Shown here: positions 24,263 through 33,100 of the stretch, piece by piece
How the letters are laid out: the number at the start of each line of letters is the position of its first letter
Numbering within the stretch: position 1 is the stretch's first letter
Assembly: GCF_900187365.1 (NCBI RefSeq)
Contig: NZ_FYDG01000002.1
Span: 124,001 to 188,000, forward strand
DNA length: 64,000 bases
DNA from: Rhodoblastus acidophilus
GTDB taxonomy: Bacteria; Pseudomonadota; Alphaproteobacteria; Rhizobiales; Beijerinckiaceae
Direction of reading: 5' to 3'
Made by a program: the position numbers and the translations under genes
The notes under the pieces: model-generated
Database searches by the model: none
What the model was told of the DNA's origin: nothing
Seen by the model: the letters and a program-made list of their open reading frames with translations, nothing else

Positions 24263-24827
24263 TTTTCTCGCCGCTTTGCCGCTCGGCAAGCCGCTGCCCG
24301 CCGGCCTCTATGGCGCGCAAAATTTTGAGCGCGTCGCCCTGTGCCGCCTGCCCGTGGACGCCTGCGCTCTGGTCGCCGGCCGCGACGTCGCGGCCGTGAT
24401 CGAAAAGGCCAAGGTTTTGGGCGTCGATCTGTGCGACGGCCCGCGCCGCAGCGGCGGCGACGATTGCGCCTTGATCGGAACAGGCCCCGGCCGCTGGCTG
24501 GTCCTGTCGTCCGCGAGCGGCCTCGCCGCACGGCTGGAGGCGGCATTCGCCCCGGAAGCGTCCACGTTCGAACAAGGCGGCGGCCTCGTCGTGCTGGAAG
24601 CCTCCGGCCCCACGCTGCCCGCCGTGCTGGCGAAACTGGTTCCGCTCGATCTCGCGACTTTCGCCGACGACGACGCGGCGACCGTCACCGCCGCCCATAT
24701 CAATCTGACGCTGTGGCGGCATGACGCGACGCACTGGCGTTTCGCGCTCGGCCGCTCTTATTTCGCGGCGTTCCTGCGCGCCTTCGCTTGCGCAGCGGCC
24801 GAATATGGGCTGGATTGGGCCGGCTGA
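24255..24827 (+). CDS. mgdD: N-methylglutamate dehydrogenase subunit D (SoxG-like)
   Basis: 190 residues, homolog of sarcosine oxidase gamma, a GcvT-like fold without known catalytic residues. Recognisable are DCALIGTGPGRWLVLSS near residue 70, the FTEQ-equivalent STFEQGGGLVVLEASGP near 105 and the C-terminal WRFALGRSYFAAFLRAFA. Its ATG lies 8 nt inside mgdC. SoxG-type subunits diverge fast, and identity comes from position as well as the weak motifs. Confidence 0.85.
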   Translation: MADFLAALPLGKPLPAGLYGAQNFERVALCRLPVDACALVAGRDVAAVIEKAKVLGVDLCDGPRRSGGDDCALIGTGPGRWLVLSSASGLAARLEAAFAPEASTFEQGGGLVVLEASGPTLPAVLAKLVPLDLATFADDDAATVTAAHINLTLWRHDATHWRFALGRSYFAAFLRAFACAAAEYGLDWAG

Positions 24828-24842
24828 AGCGGAGCGCAACAG

Positions 24843-25451
24843 ATGACGACTTTGATGCCGGTCGAGCCGGCGACGCTGACGGGCCGCGCCGTCCGGCTGG
24901 AGCCGCTGTCGCAAGACCATTGCGACGCGTTGATCGCGGCGGTGCGCGACGGCGAAATCTGGCGCCACTGGTACACGACCGCGCCCGAGCCGGAGCGGAT
25001 GGCGGCCGACGTCGACCGGCGCCTCGGGCTGCTGGCGGAAAAATCCATGCTGCCGTTCACCGTCTTCGACGCCGGCGGCAAGGCCGTCGGCATGACCAGC
25101 TATATGGCGATCGACCGCAAGCATTGGCGCGTCGAAATCGGCTCGACCTGGCTGGCGCGCGGCGCCCAGCGCACCGGGATCAACACCGAGGCCAAGCTGC
25201 TGCTGCTGACCCACGCCTTTGAAACACTTGATTGCATCGCGGTGGAGCTGCGCACCCACGCGCTCAACTTCCAAAGCCGCAAGGCCATCGAACGGCTGGG
25301 CGCCAAACTCGACGGCGTCCTGCGCAATCACCAGCGCGCGCGCAACGGCACGCTGCGCGACACCTGCGTTTACAGCATTATTCAGTCGGAATGGCCGACC
25401 ATTCGCGCCCATCTGCAATGGCAGGTCGACAAGCCGCAGCCCGGCGCCTGA
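24843..25451 (+). CDS. GNAT-family N-acetyltransferase (RimJ/RimL type)
   Basis: 202 residues with a RimJ/RimL-like GNAT fold: LTGRAVRLEPLSQDHCDALI at the start, the acetyl-CoA region VEIGSTWLARGAQRTGINTE at about 98-117, and LRTHALNFQSRKAIERLGAK at about 140-160, the characteristic end of the fold. It begins 15 nt after mgdD with a GGAG-like site and probably shares the mgd transcript. Its acceptor (protein N-terminus, amine or antibiotic) cannot be deduced. Its link to methylamine use may be only positional. Confidence 0.8.
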   Translation: MTTLMPVEPATLTGRAVRLEPLSQDHCDALIAAVRDGEIWRHWYTTAPEPERMAADVDRRLGLLAEKSMLPFTVFDAGGKAVGMTSYMAIDRKHWRVEIGSTWLARGAQRTGINTEAKLLLLTHAFETLDCIAVELRTHALNFQSRKAIERLGAKLDGVLRNHQRARNGTLRDTCVYSIIQSEWPTIRAHLQWQVDKPQPGA

Positions 25452-25525
25452 CCTGAACGCCGCGCAAACTTCCGCCGCCGCCGCGCGTTTCAGCTCCGCA
25501 AGGTTCCTAACTTCAAGGACAGCGG

Positions 25526-26533
25526 ATGAGCGAGACGACCGAAACCCTGGCGGCGGGGTTCGACTGGCTGGCGCAGGGCCGGCGCGTGGCGCTGGCGACG
25601 GTGATCGAAACCTGGGGCTCGTCGCCGCGCCCGGTGGGCGCGCGCCTCGTCATCGACGCGGACGGCGATTTTCTCGGCTCAGTGTCCGGCGGCTGCGTCG
25701 AAGGCGACGTGATCGCGGAGGCGCTCGAAGTCATCGCGGACGGACGGCCCCGCACGCTCGACTTCGGCGTCAGCGACGAAAAAGCCTGGAGCGCCGGCCT
25801 GTCCTGCGGCGGGCGAATCTCCTTGCTGGTCGAACCCTTGCGCCCCGGCGATCCGCTGGAGGCGGCGGCGGCGGAGCAACAGCGCGGCGGCGAAGTTTTC
25901 CTGGCGACCCGCCTGTCGGACGGCGCGCGGCTGCGCGCCGACGCCCCCGACGCGCCGCCCGCCGTGCAAGAAGCCGCGCGGCGACAGAGCGGCGCCCGCG
26001 TCTCGACCGAGGCCGGCGATTATTTCGTCGAAGTCTGGCGCCCCGATCTGCGGCTGATGCTGATCGGCGCGGCGCATATCGCCCAGGCGCTGGCGCCGAT
26101 GGCGTCGGCTTGCGGCTACCAGACCACCATTGTCGATCCGCGCACCGCCTTTGCGACGCCGGAGCGTTTTCCGGGCGTGGCGCTGGCGCCCGTCTGGCCG
26201 GACGCGTTTCTGGCCGACTGCGGCCTCGACGCCCGCTGCGCCGTGGTCGCGCTCACCCACGATCCGAAGATCGACGATCGCGCGCTGGCCGCGGCGCTGC
26301 GCAGCGCCGCCTTTTACATTGGCGCGCTCGGCTCGAAAAAGAGCGCGCAGGCCCGGCGGGAGCGCCTGCGCGCCAAAGGATTTGGCGAGGCCGATCTCGC
26401 CCGCATTCACGCGCCGGTCGGGCTGGACATTGGCGCGGCCGGGCCGGCCGAAATCGCCGTGTCGATCATGGCCGAGATCACCCTGAGCCTGCGGCGGCGC
26501 GTCCCGGCGGCGGCGGTCGCGCATGCCTCCTGA
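25526..26533 (+). CDS. xdhC: XdhC-family molybdenum-cofactor chaperone
   Basis: 335 residues. The N-terminal XdhC/CoxI domain has VIETWGSSPRPVGARLVI and GSVSGGCVEGDVIAEAL (the CVE motif), followed by LSCGGRISLLVEP; the C-terminal Rossmann-like XdhC_C domain contains LMLIGAAHIAQALAPMA and FYIGALGSKKSAQARRERL. XdhC proteins bind the molybdenum cofactor, promote its sulfuration and insert it into xanthine-dehydrogenase-family enzymes. It overlaps the next gene, mocA, by 11 nt, and both precede the molybdenum-hydroxylase-like operon, though a 122-nt promoter gap intervenes. Confidence 0.92.
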   Translation: MSETTETLAAGFDWLAQGRRVALATVIETWGSSPRPVGARLVIDADGDFLGSVSGGCVEGDVIAEALEVIADGRPRTLDFGVSDEKAWSAGLSCGGRISLLVEPLRPGDPLEAAAAEQQRGGEVFLATRLSDGARLRADAPDAPPAVQEAARRQSGARVSTEAGDYFVEVWRPDLRLMLIGAAHIAQALAPMASACGYQTTIVDPRTAFATPERFPGVALAPVWPDAFLADCGLDARCAVVALTHDPKIDDRALAAALRSAAFYIGALGSKKSAQARRERLRAKGFGEADLARIHAPVGLDIGAAGPAEIAVSIMAEITLSLRRRVPAAAVAHAS

Positions 26534-27140
26534 CGCGCTTGGGGTGCGGGTCGCCGCCGTCATTCTCGCCGCCGGGCGCTCCAGCCGCATGGGCGCGCAC
26601 AAACCGGCGCTCGAGCTCGACGGCAAGCCGCTGCTGCGCCATGTGCTCGACGCGGCGGACGCGGTGGGCTTCGCGGATGTGGTCGTGGTCGCCGGCGCCT
26701 GCGCCGATCAAACCCGCGCGCTGTGCGCGGGCGCGACGGCGCGGGTGGCGGTCAACGCGCGCTTCGCCGAGGGGCTTTCGACTTCGCTGCAAACGGGCCT
26801 GCGGGCGCTGGCGGACGATATGGACGCCGCCATGATCTTCCTCGCCGACATGCCCGACGTCGGCCCCGCTTTGATCCGCCGGATGATCGCGGCCTTCGAC
26901 CCGGCCGCCCGCGCCATCGTCGTTCCCACGCATGAGGGCCGGCGCGGCCATCCCGTTCTCTGGGCGCGCGCCTTCTTCCCGGCATTGTTGTCGCGCACGA
27001 CCGGCGATTGCGGCGCCAGACGGCTGATCGGCGAATTCGCCAGGCGGGTGCATGAAATCGAGGCGGACGACGCGGGCGTCCTGACCGATCTCGATACGCC
27101 GCAGGATTGGGCGCGGCGGCGTTTTTCCGCCGGCGTCTGA
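26523..27140 (+). CDS. mocA: MobA/MocA-like molybdopterin cytidylyltransferase
   Basis: 205 residues, nucleotidyltransferase fold: VAAVILAAGRSSRMGAHKPA near the start (the GxG..RMG..K NTP site), VVVVAGACADQTRAL, and FLADMPDVGPALIRRM with the metal-binding Asp near residue 100; GHPVLW follows. MocA attaches CMP to molybdopterin to give the cytosine dinucleotide cofactor used by CO-dehydrogenase/aldehyde-oxidase-type enzymes; MobA-like GTP users share much of this pattern. Pairing with xdhC and position before a hydroxylase-type operon favour MocA. Confidence 0.85.
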   Translation: MPPDALGVRVAAVILAAGRSSRMGAHKPALELDGKPLLRHVLDAADAVGFADVVVVAGACADQTRALCAGATARVAVNARFAEGLSTSLQTGLRALADDMDAAMIFLADMPDVGPALIRRMIAAFDPAARAIVVPTHEGRRGHPVLWARAFFPALLSRTTGDCGARRLIGEFARRVHEIEADDAGVLTDLDTPQDWARRRFSAGV

Positions 27141-27155
27141 CGCTTGCCCGCTGTT

Positions 27156-27169
27156 TTGACGGGGATCAA
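27156..27169 (+). promoter_or_regulatory. FNR/FixK-type box upstream of the hydroxylase-like operon
   Basis: TTGAC-GGGG-ATCAA, one mismatch from the FNR/FixK consensus TTGAT-N4-ATCAA, centred 100 nt before the 2Fe-2S subunit start and just after mocA. A class II arrangement would place -10 near 27192-27197 and the transcript start near 27204. A companion box lies before ubiT. Confidence 0.6.
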
Positions 27170-27262
27170 TGTGGTGAAAATTGAAAACTGTTTCCTAGGC
27201 AAACAATTCTGAACAGGCCGAAAGCCGGCCGAGAGGAAGCGCGGGTTCGCGCTCTTGAGCCA

Positions 27263-27757
27263 ATGAAATCAATCCTTTCCGTCACCGTCAACGGACGGCG
27301 GCGCGAAGACGCCATTCCTGACAATCTGCTGCTGATCGATTATCTGCGCGATGGGCTGGGCCTGACGGGAACCAAGCAGGGCTGCGACGGCGGCGAATGC
27401 GGCGCCTGCACGGTTCTGGTCGATGACGAGCCGCGTCTGGCCTGTTCGACGCTCGCGCTGCAGGTGCAGGGCCGCCGCGTCGAAACCATTGAGGGGCTGG
27501 CCGGCGACGGCGACCTCACCCCGCTGCAACGCGCCTTTCAGGACAAGCTCGGGACCGAATGCGGTTTTTGCACGCCCGGCATGATCCTGGCGGCCGAGGC
27601 GCTGCTGCGCCGCAATCCGCATCCCGGCCGCGAGGAGATCAAGCAGGCTCTGTCCGGCAATCTGTGCCGTTGCGCCGGTCACGCGCAGATCGTCGCGGCG
27701 GTCGAGACCGCCGCCGAATCCCGCAAGAATGAAACAGCGATGGAGGGCGCGCGATGA
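27263..27757 (+). CDS. [2Fe-2S] subunit of a molybdenum-hydroxylase-type enzyme (CoxS/HcrC-like)
   Basis: 164 residues with all eight cysteines of the two [2Fe-2S] clusters: the plant-ferredoxin-type [16 protein letters not shown] with CSTL further on (about residues 43-64), and the alpha-helical cluster [15 protein letters not shown] / [13 protein letters not shown] (about 99-142). Full length for the family. It shuttles electrons between the large subunit and the FAD subunit. It overlaps the large-subunit gene by 4 nt. Intact clusters matter because the large subunit downstream lacks its molybdenum site. Confidence 0.92.
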   Translation: MKSILSVTVNGRRREDAIPDNLLLIDYLRDGLGLTGTKQGCDGGECGACTVLVDDEPRLACSTLALQVQGRRVETIEGLAGDGDLTPLQRAFQDKLGTECGFCTPGMILAAEALLRRNPHPGREEIKQALSGNLCRCAGHAQIVAAVETAAESRKNETAMEGAR

Positions 27758-29490
27758 ACACGCAAGACATGCGTATCCCCCGCGCCGACGCCTCCCAAGA
27801 CAAGAGCGCGGCCAAAGTTTCCGGCAAGGCGCGCTACGCCGCCGACATTCCCGCCAACGGCGCGCTGGTCGGCCGCATTTTGCGCGCGAAAATTCCCCAT
27901 GCGCGCATCGTCTCGATCGACGTGTCGCAGGCTTTGGCGCTTGAGGGCGTGGCCGCCGTCTGCACCGGCGCGGACTGCCCCGCCCCGCTCGGCGGCGCCG
28001 CGACCGAATTCCCGCTGGCGCGCGACAAGGCGCGCTATCGCGGCGAAGCCGTCGCCGCCGTCGCCGCGCGCGACGAGGCCACCGCCGAACAGGCGATCCG
28101 CCTGATCCGCGTCGAATATGAAAAGCTGCCCGCGTATTTCGACGCCAAAAAGGCCATGGGCGAGGGCGCCGAGGCGATCCACGCCGACAAGCCCGGCAAT
28201 ATTTTGCGCGAGGCGCACGCCACCTCCGGCGATGTGGAAGCCGGTTTCGCCGCCGCAGAACTGACGCGCGAGAAAAGCATCAAATTCGGCGAGGTCAATC
28301 CGGCGCAGCTGGAGCCGAACGCGACGCTGGTCGAAGTTGGCCGCGACGGCGGGCTGATCCTGCACGCCGCGACGCAGGCGCCGCAGGACGTGCGGGCGTG
28401 CGTAGCGCAAGGCCTCGGCATGGACGAAGCGCAGATTCGCGTCGAAAACGCGTATGTCGGCGGCGGTTTTGGCGCACGGTCGGAGTGCGCGCCTTTTGAG
28501 ATCATTGCGGCGCTGCTGGCGCGCAAGGCCAAGCGCAGCGTGCGCCTAAAGCAGACGCGCGAGGAAACGTTTCTCGGCCATCGCGGTCGCCCCGAGACCC
28601 ATGTCGCCGTCAAGCTCGGCATGATGAAGGACGGCCGGTTCACCGCCTGCCAGGTCCAGACCACCCAGACCGGCGGCGCCTACGCCAGCCGGAGCGCCGC
28701 CGACGGCGCCGCGCCGGGACTCTATGCGCTGCACGCCCGCCAGCACGACCTGTTGCGCGCCTGCGCCAACCTGCCGCCCTGCGGCGGCGCGGCGGGCGCG
28801 GCCGAATCCATCGCCGGCGTCGAGGCGCTGATCAACGAAATGGCCGGGGAACTTGGCCTCGATCCGCTGGCTGTCCGCGCGCTCAACGCGCCGCGCGAAC
28901 TGGCGGACTGTCTTGAGGCGGTCAAGCAGGCTTCGGGCTGGGCCGAGCGGCGCGGCCAGACGCCCAAAGGACGCGGCCTCGGCCTCGCCTGCGGGCGGTT
29001 GACGGAAGGCGACGACGGCGGCGTCGCGGCGCTGGCGTTGGAAGTTTCGGTGGACGAGGTCACGGGCAAGGCGACGGCGCACAAGCTCTGGATCGCCGCC
29101 CATGTCGGCGGCGCGCTCGACCCGCGCGCGGCGGAAAGCCGGATTCGCACGGGCGTCTGGATGGGCCTGGGCCGGGCTTTGTCCGAAGAGACGCGCTATG
29201 TCGACGGCAAGATGCTGCACGGCAATCTGCTCGACTACCGCATGCCGACCCTGGTCGAAAGCCCGGACGTCGAGGTCGTCGTGATCGGCGCCGCCGACGC
29301 CGCCCCCGCCGACGCCTCCCCCGTCGATCCGCGGACGGGCGCGAACTGGGCCGCCGGCTTGAGCGCCGCCGTCATGCCCGCGCTGATGGGCGCCGTCCAT
29401 GAGGCCGCCGGCGTGTGGCCGCACACTTTGCCGCTGTCGCCCGACCGCGTCAGCGATCTCCTCGACGCGCGCGACAGGGTGAAAAAATGA
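27754..29490 (+). CDS. 4-hydroxybenzoyl-CoA-reductase-like large subunit lacking the molybdenum-cofactor segments
   Basis: 578 residues against about 770 for HcrA/XdhB. Residues 1-340 match HcrA-type subunits well, including [20 protein letters not shown] and [16 protein letters not shown]. After NLPPCG the expected MRGHG (arginine near Mo) reads GGAAGAAES. After GLGLACGRL about 165-170 residues are absent, covering the GQGSS and GSYSSR cofactor-binding segments; the sequence resumes at EVSVDEVTG, and the C-terminal GAKExxEG with the catalytic Glu reads [12 protein letters not shown]. Family comparison is from memory, not an alignment. The frame is uninterrupted and overlaps both neighbours by 4 nt, so this is not a simple frameshift. 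It may be a non-molybdenum electron-transfer or substrate protein, or early decay. Confidence 0.85.
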   Translation: MNTQDMRIPRADASQDKSAAKVSGKARYAADIPANGALVGRILRAKIPHARIVSIDVSQALALEGVAAVCTGADCPAPLGGAATEFPLARDKARYRGEAVAAVAARDEATAEQAIRLIRVEYEKLPAYFDAKKAMGEGAEAIHADKPGNILREAHATSGDVEAGFAAAELTREKSIKFGEVNPAQLEPNATLVEVGRDGGLILHAATQAPQDVRACVAQGLGMDEAQIRVENAYVGGGFGARSECAPFEIIAALLARKAKRSVRLKQTREETFLGHRGRPETHVAVKLGMMKDGRFTACQVQTTQTGGAYASRSAADGAAPGLYALHARQHDLLRACANLPPCGGAAGAAESIAGVEALINEMAGELGLDPLAVRALNAPRELADCLEAVKQASGWAERRGQTPKGRGLGLACGRLTEGDDGGVAALALEVSVDEVTGKATAHKLWIAAHVGGALDPRAAESRIRTGVWMGLGRALSEETRYVDGKMLHGNLLDYRMPTLVESPDVEVVVIGAADAAPADASPVDPRTGANWAAGLSAAVMPALMGAVHEAAGVWPHTLPLSPDRVSDLLDARDRVKK

Positions 29491-30458
29491 ACGCTCTTCC
29501 CGACTTCCGCCTGCACCGGCCGGCCACGCTGGACGAGGCCGTGCGCCTGAAAGCCCAGATCGAACACCCGGCCTGCGTCGCCGGCGGCTCCGACATCCTG
29601 GTCAATCTGCGGCGCGGCCTCGCCAAGCCCGGCGACCTGATCGACCTTTCGGGCCTGCGCGACCTCGACGCCATCGAGCGCATCGGCGACGAGTTGTGGA
29701 TCGGCGCGCTGACCACGCTGGCGCGGCTCACCCGCGACGGCGCCGTCGCTGCGGCCTATCCCGCGCTGGCGGAGGCGGCGGCCACGGTCGCCGGCCCCAC
29801 CCATCGCGCCGCCGCCACGCTCGGCGGCAATTTGTGCCAGGACACGCGCTGCGTCTATTACAACCAGAGCGAATGGTGGCGCGATGGCAACGCCTATTGC
29901 CTCAAGCATTGCGGTGAGAAATGCCACGTCGTCGCCAAAAGCGACCGCTGCTACGCCACCTATCACGGCGATCTCGCGCCGGTGCTGATGGCGCTCGGCG
30001 CCAGCGCCATCGTGGCGCGGGCGGGGGGCCTGCGGCGCCTGCCGGTGGAGAATCTGTTCCGCGAGGACGGCGCCCATTACCTCACGCTGGCGCCCGACGA
30101 GATTCTGGCCGCCATCGCCCTACCGCCGCTGAACGGCCGCGCCGCTTATGTGAAGGGGCGGGTGCGCGAATCCGTGGATTTCCCCCTCACCGGCATCGCC
30201 GCCGCTCTCAAGCGCGAAGGCGACGTCATCGCGGCTTTGCGCGTCGCCATCACCGGCATGAATTCGGCGCCGCTGATGGTCGATGTCAGCAAGCTGATCG
30301 GCAAGCCCTGGAACGACGAGACGGCGACGCTGCTGTCGAACGCGCTGCGCAGCCGGGCGACCGCGCTCGCCACCACCCTCGCCGGTCCGAAATACCGCCG
30401 CCGCGCCATGCAGGGGCTGGCGCGCCGGCTGATGGACCAGGTGTGGGCCCATGGCTGA
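29487..30458 (+). CDS. FAD/[4Fe-4S] subunit, 4-hydroxybenzoyl-CoA reductase beta type (HcrB-like)
   Basis: 323 residues. FAD-binding PP-loop: [20 protein letters not shown] at about 32-51 and [14 protein letters not shown] at about 111-124. The HcrB-specific insertion follows, with four cysteines placed as in HcrB: TRC, then AYC, EKC and DRC before [12 protein letters not shown] (about 124-165), which in Thauera HcrB hold an extra [4Fe-4S]. Ordinary xanthine dehydrogenase and CoxM lack it. This identifies the operon as HCR-like rather than CO- or xanthine dehydrogenase-like. It overlaps the large subunit (ATGA) and the MarR gene. No loss of key residues was seen in this subunit. Confidence 0.9.
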   Translation: MNALPDFRLHRPATLDEAVRLKAQIEHPACVAGGSDILVNLRRGLAKPGDLIDLSGLRDLDAIERIGDELWIGALTTLARLTRDGAVAAAYPALAEAAATVAGPTHRAAATLGGNLCQDTRCVYYNQSEWWRDGNAYCLKHCGEKCHVVAKSDRCYATYHGDLAPVLMALGASAIVARAGGLRRLPVENLFREDGAHYLTLAPDEILAAIALPPLNGRAAYVKGRVRESVDFPLTGIAAALKREGDVIAALRVAITGMNSAPLMVDVSKLIGKPWNDETATLLSNALRSRATALATTLAGPKYRRRAMQGLARRLMDQVWAHG

Positions 30459-30963
30459 CGCACGCGTCGGCCGGCTGGCGTCGCAACATCGCGACGCCGC
30501 CGAGCCCCCGCCCGTCTCCTATGGCGTGCTCGGGCGGTTGCTCGGCTTTCACCTGCGGCGCAGCCAGACGGCGGTGGCGGCGCATGTGATGGATCGCGTC
30601 AATCCCGAGGACGCGATCACCCCCGGCCTGTTCGGCGCGCTGGAGGTGATCGCCGCCAATGAGGGGCTGGCGCAAAGCGACCTCGCCAAGGCCATGGGCG
30701 TCGACCGTTCCAGCATCGTCAAGGCGATCGACCAGTTGGAGGCGCGCAGCCTGATCCAGCGCCTGCCCTCCGACCGCGACAGGCGGCGGCATCGCCTGTG
30801 CCTCACCCCGGCGGGACGGGCCACCTGCGCGCGGCTGCGCGAACGCTTTTTGGCGCAAGAGGCGGTGTTCCTGCAGGCGCGCCTGTCGGCCGAGGAGGTC
30901 GAAACCCTGATGGGCCTGCTGGAGCGGCTGCATGGGGCCGCCGATCCGGCCTGCCTCGCCTGA
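30451..30963 (+). CDS. MarR-family transcriptional regulator
   Basis: 170 residues with a winged helix: LFGALEVIAANEGLAQSDLA, KAMGVDRSSIVKAIDQLEAR (recognition helix) and the wing SLIQRLPSDRDRRRHRLCLT. Its ATG lies 8 nt inside the HcrB-like gene, so it is cotranscribed. MarR proteins with this setting usually respond to aromatic acids or acyl-CoA thioesters, which would fit a 4-hydroxybenzoate-related ligand; that is inference. It converges with ubiX, 14 nt away. Confidence 0.9.
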   Translation: MADARVGRLASQHRDAAEPPPVSYGVLGRLLGFHLRRSQTAVAAHVMDRVNPEDAITPGLFGALEVIAANEGLAQSDLAKAMGVDRSSIVKAIDQLEARSLIQRLPSDRDRRRHRLCLTPAGRATCARLRERFLAQEAVFLQARLSAEEVETLMGLLERLHGAADPACLA

Positions 30964-30977
30964 GGCGCGTCAGAGCG

Positions 30978-31547
30978 TCAGGCCTCGCCGCGCCATTGCG
31001 CGGCGGTGGGCTCGAACAGGCGCAGCAGATCGACCGCGCGCCGGGCGATCTGGTCGATAATGTCCGCGACGCTCTGCGGTTTTAAATAGAAGGCGGGCGC
31101 CGGCGGCATGATGATGGCGCCGGCTTCCGTCGCCGCCGTCATGGCGCGCAAATGGCCGAGATGCAGAGGCGTTTCGCGCGCCAGCAGGATCAGCGGCCGT
31201 CGCTCCTTCAAATGCACATCCGCCGCGCGCGTCAAAAGATTGTCGGCGAGGCAGTTGGCGATGGACGCCAGCGTGCGCATCGAGCAGGGCGCGACGATCA
31301 TACCGCGCGTCGGGAACGAACCCGAGGCGATGGTCGCGCCGATGCTGTCGATGTCATGCACTTTGCTGGCGCGTTCGCGCAGGCGCGACAGCGCGTCCGG
31401 CCCAACCTCCTCGCGCAGCGTGAGTTCCGCCGCGCGCGAAACCACCACATGCACGTCCGCGCCGCGTTCGTCGAGAATTTCAACGATGCGCAGGCCGATG
31501 GCCGCGCCCGAGGCGCCGCTCAATCCAACGACGACGCGCGGATTCAC
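30978..31547 (-). CDS. ubiX: Flavin prenyltransferase UbiX
   Basis: 189 residues. UbiX prenylates FMN to make prenyl-FMN, the cofactor of UbiD decarboxylases. Motifs: VVVGLSGASGAAIGLRIVEI at the N-terminus (FMN phosphate site), the central IVAPCSMRTLASIANCLADN, and RRPLILLARETPLHLGHLRA with the prenyl-phosphate-binding Arg/Glu. GTG at 31547 is the start; it overlaps the ubiD stop (GTGA), so ubiD and ubiX are coupled. It converges with the MarR gene. Confidence 0.95.
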   Translation of the reverse strand: MNPRVVVGLSGASGAAIGLRIVEILDERGADVHVVVSRAAELTLREEVGPDALSRLRERASKVHDIDSIGATIASGSFPTRGMIVAPCSMRTLASIANCLADNLLTRAADVHLKERRPLILLARETPLHLGHLRAMTAATEAGAIIMPPAPAFYLKPQSVADIIDQIARRAVDLLRLFEPTAAQWRGEA

Positions 31548-33067
31548 TTGACGCCGTCGCGCTTGAACCCCGCCATCACCTGCGGCCAGAGCGCGTCCAC
31601 CCGCGTCTTGACCTCCGGCGTGGTGTCGAGCTTCACGCCCCATTCCCTGTGCGTTTCCGGCCCGATCTTGTTGGTGGCGTCAATGCCGAGCTTGCCGCCG
31701 AGGCCCGATTCCGGCGAAGCGAAATCGAGATAGTCGATCGGCGTGTCCCTGATGACGGTGAGATCGCGCGAGGGATCCATGCGCGTCGCCAAGGCCCAGG
31801 CGACATCGTTCCAATCGCGGGTGTTGATGTCCTCGTCCACCACGATCACGGTTTTGGTGTAGTTGAACTGCGGCAACATGCCCCACAGTCCCATCATCAC
31901 CCGCCGCGCCTGCCCCGGATACGTCTTGCGGATCGCGACGATGGCCATGCGGTAGGAGCACGCCTCCGGCGGCAGCCAGACGTCGACGATTTCAGGCAAC
32001 TGCCGCTTCATGGTCGGCAGCGCCAGATCGTTCAGCACGCTGCCGATCACCGACGGCTCGTCCGGCGGGCGGCCGGTGAAGGTGCTGAGGTAAATCGGGT
32101 CGCGCCGCGTGGTGATCGCGCTTACGGTGAGCACCGGGAACTGCTCGACGCTGTTGTAATAGCCGGTGTGGTCGCCATAGGGACCCTCGGGCGCCGTCTC
32201 GGTCACGGAGACATGGCCCTCGATGACGATTTCGGCATCGGCGGGGATCATCATCGGCACGGTCAGCGCCTGCGCCACATGCGGGCGCTCGCCGCGCAGC
32301 ACGCCGGAGAACCGCAGTTCCGAAACGGTTTCGGGCAGCGGCAGCACGGCGGACAGAATGGTGGCGGGATCGACGCCGATGGCGATGGCGACCGGCATGT
32401 CCTTGCCCTGCTTGGCCCAGAGCCGGTGATGCGCCGCGCCGCCGCGATGCGCCAGCCAGCGCATGATCAGGCGATTCTTGCCGAGCACCTGCATGCGATA
32501 GACGCCGATATTGATCTTGGCGGTCTCGTCGGCGTCGGTGTCCGGCGGACGGGTGATCACCAGCCCCCAGGTGATCAGCGGCGCCGGCTCGCCGGGCCAG
32601 CAGGTCTGCACGGGAATCCGGCCGAGATCGACGTCGTCGCCCTTAAAAACCTCGGCCTGGCAGGACGGGCGGGAAATCACCTGCTGCCGGGTGGACAAAG
32701 CCGCCCGCACCATCGGCCAGCGGCTCATCGCGTCTTTAAAGCCATCGACCGGCGCGGGCTCGCGCAAGGCGGCGAGCATTTCGCCCAATTCGCCGATGCG
32801 CGACAAAGCGACGCCGAAGCCGGCGGCGACGCGCTCCTGCGTGCCGAACAGGTTTGTGAGCACCGGCATGGCGGCGGGGCCTGCGGGCGAAACAGCCTTG
32901 TCGAACATCAGGGCGGGGCCGCCCGCGACCAGGACGCGGCGGTGCAGCTCGGTCATGTCGTGAACGAGGCTGACCTTTTCGCCGACGCGTGCTAACAGAC
33001 GCTCCTGCTCAAGGTATTTGGCGAAGGCGCGAAGATCGCGGAAAGGCGGCAGTTCTCGAAAAGTCAT
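31544..33067 (-). CDS. ubiD: UbiD-family decarboxylase (3-polyprenyl-4-hydroxybenzoate carboxy-lyase)
   Basis: 507 residues. UbiD removes the carboxyl group from 3-polyprenyl-4-hydroxybenzoate using prenyl-FMN. Motifs: NINIGVYRMQVLGKNRLIMR-type prFMN/Mn region (KINIGVYRMQ, about 223), FSGVLRGERPHVAQALTVPM, EIVIEGHVSVTETAPEGPYG with the E-x-P-E catalytic glutamates, and SGLGGKLGIDATNKIGPET near the end, close to E. coli UbiD. ATG at 33067 with AGG upstream is used; a long open extension to 33697 is antisense to ubiT. It is divergent from ubiT across an 81-nt region holding an FNR-type palindrome. Adjacency to ubiX and ubiTUV supports the ubiquinone role. Confidence 0.93.
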   Translation of the reverse strand: MTFRELPPFRDLRAFAKYLEQERLLARVGEKVSLVHDMTELHRRVLVAGGPALMFDKAVSPAGPAAMPVLTNLFGTQERVAAGFGVALSRIGELGEMLAALREPAPVDGFKDAMSRWPMVRAALSTRQQVISRPSCQAEVFKGDDVDLGRIPVQTCWPGEPAPLITWGLVITRPPDTDADETAKINIGVYRMQVLGKNRLIMRWLAHRGGAAHHRLWAKQGKDMPVAIAIGVDPATILSAVLPLPETVSELRFSGVLRGERPHVAQALTVPMMIPADAEIVIEGHVSVTETAPEGPYGDHTGYYNSVEQFPVLTVSAITTRRDPIYLSTFTGRPPDEPSVIGSVLNDLALPTMKRQLPEIVDVWLPPEACSYRMAIVAIRKTYPGQARRVMMGLWGMLPQFNYTKTVIVVDEDINTRDWNDVAWALATRMDPSRDLTVIRDTPIDYLDFASPESGLGGKLGIDATNKIGPETHREWGVKLDTTPEVKTRVDALWPQVMAGFKRDGVK

Positions 33068-33100
33068 AACCTGTCGTGCTTGGAAAGCCGCGCCTTCGCA

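Noticed and set aside
19783-24827. Ordinary sarcosine oxidase for glycine betaine breakdown
   Set aside because: No betaine or dimethylglycine genes are adjacent, while gmaS and the mgs genes are; N-methylglutamate dehydrogenase is the better reading, though sarcosine cannot be excluded.
27754-29490. Frameshift explaining the short HCR-like large subunit
   Set aside because: The frame is continuous through the deletion point and the C-terminal family sequence resumes in phase with no remnant of the missing part in other frames.
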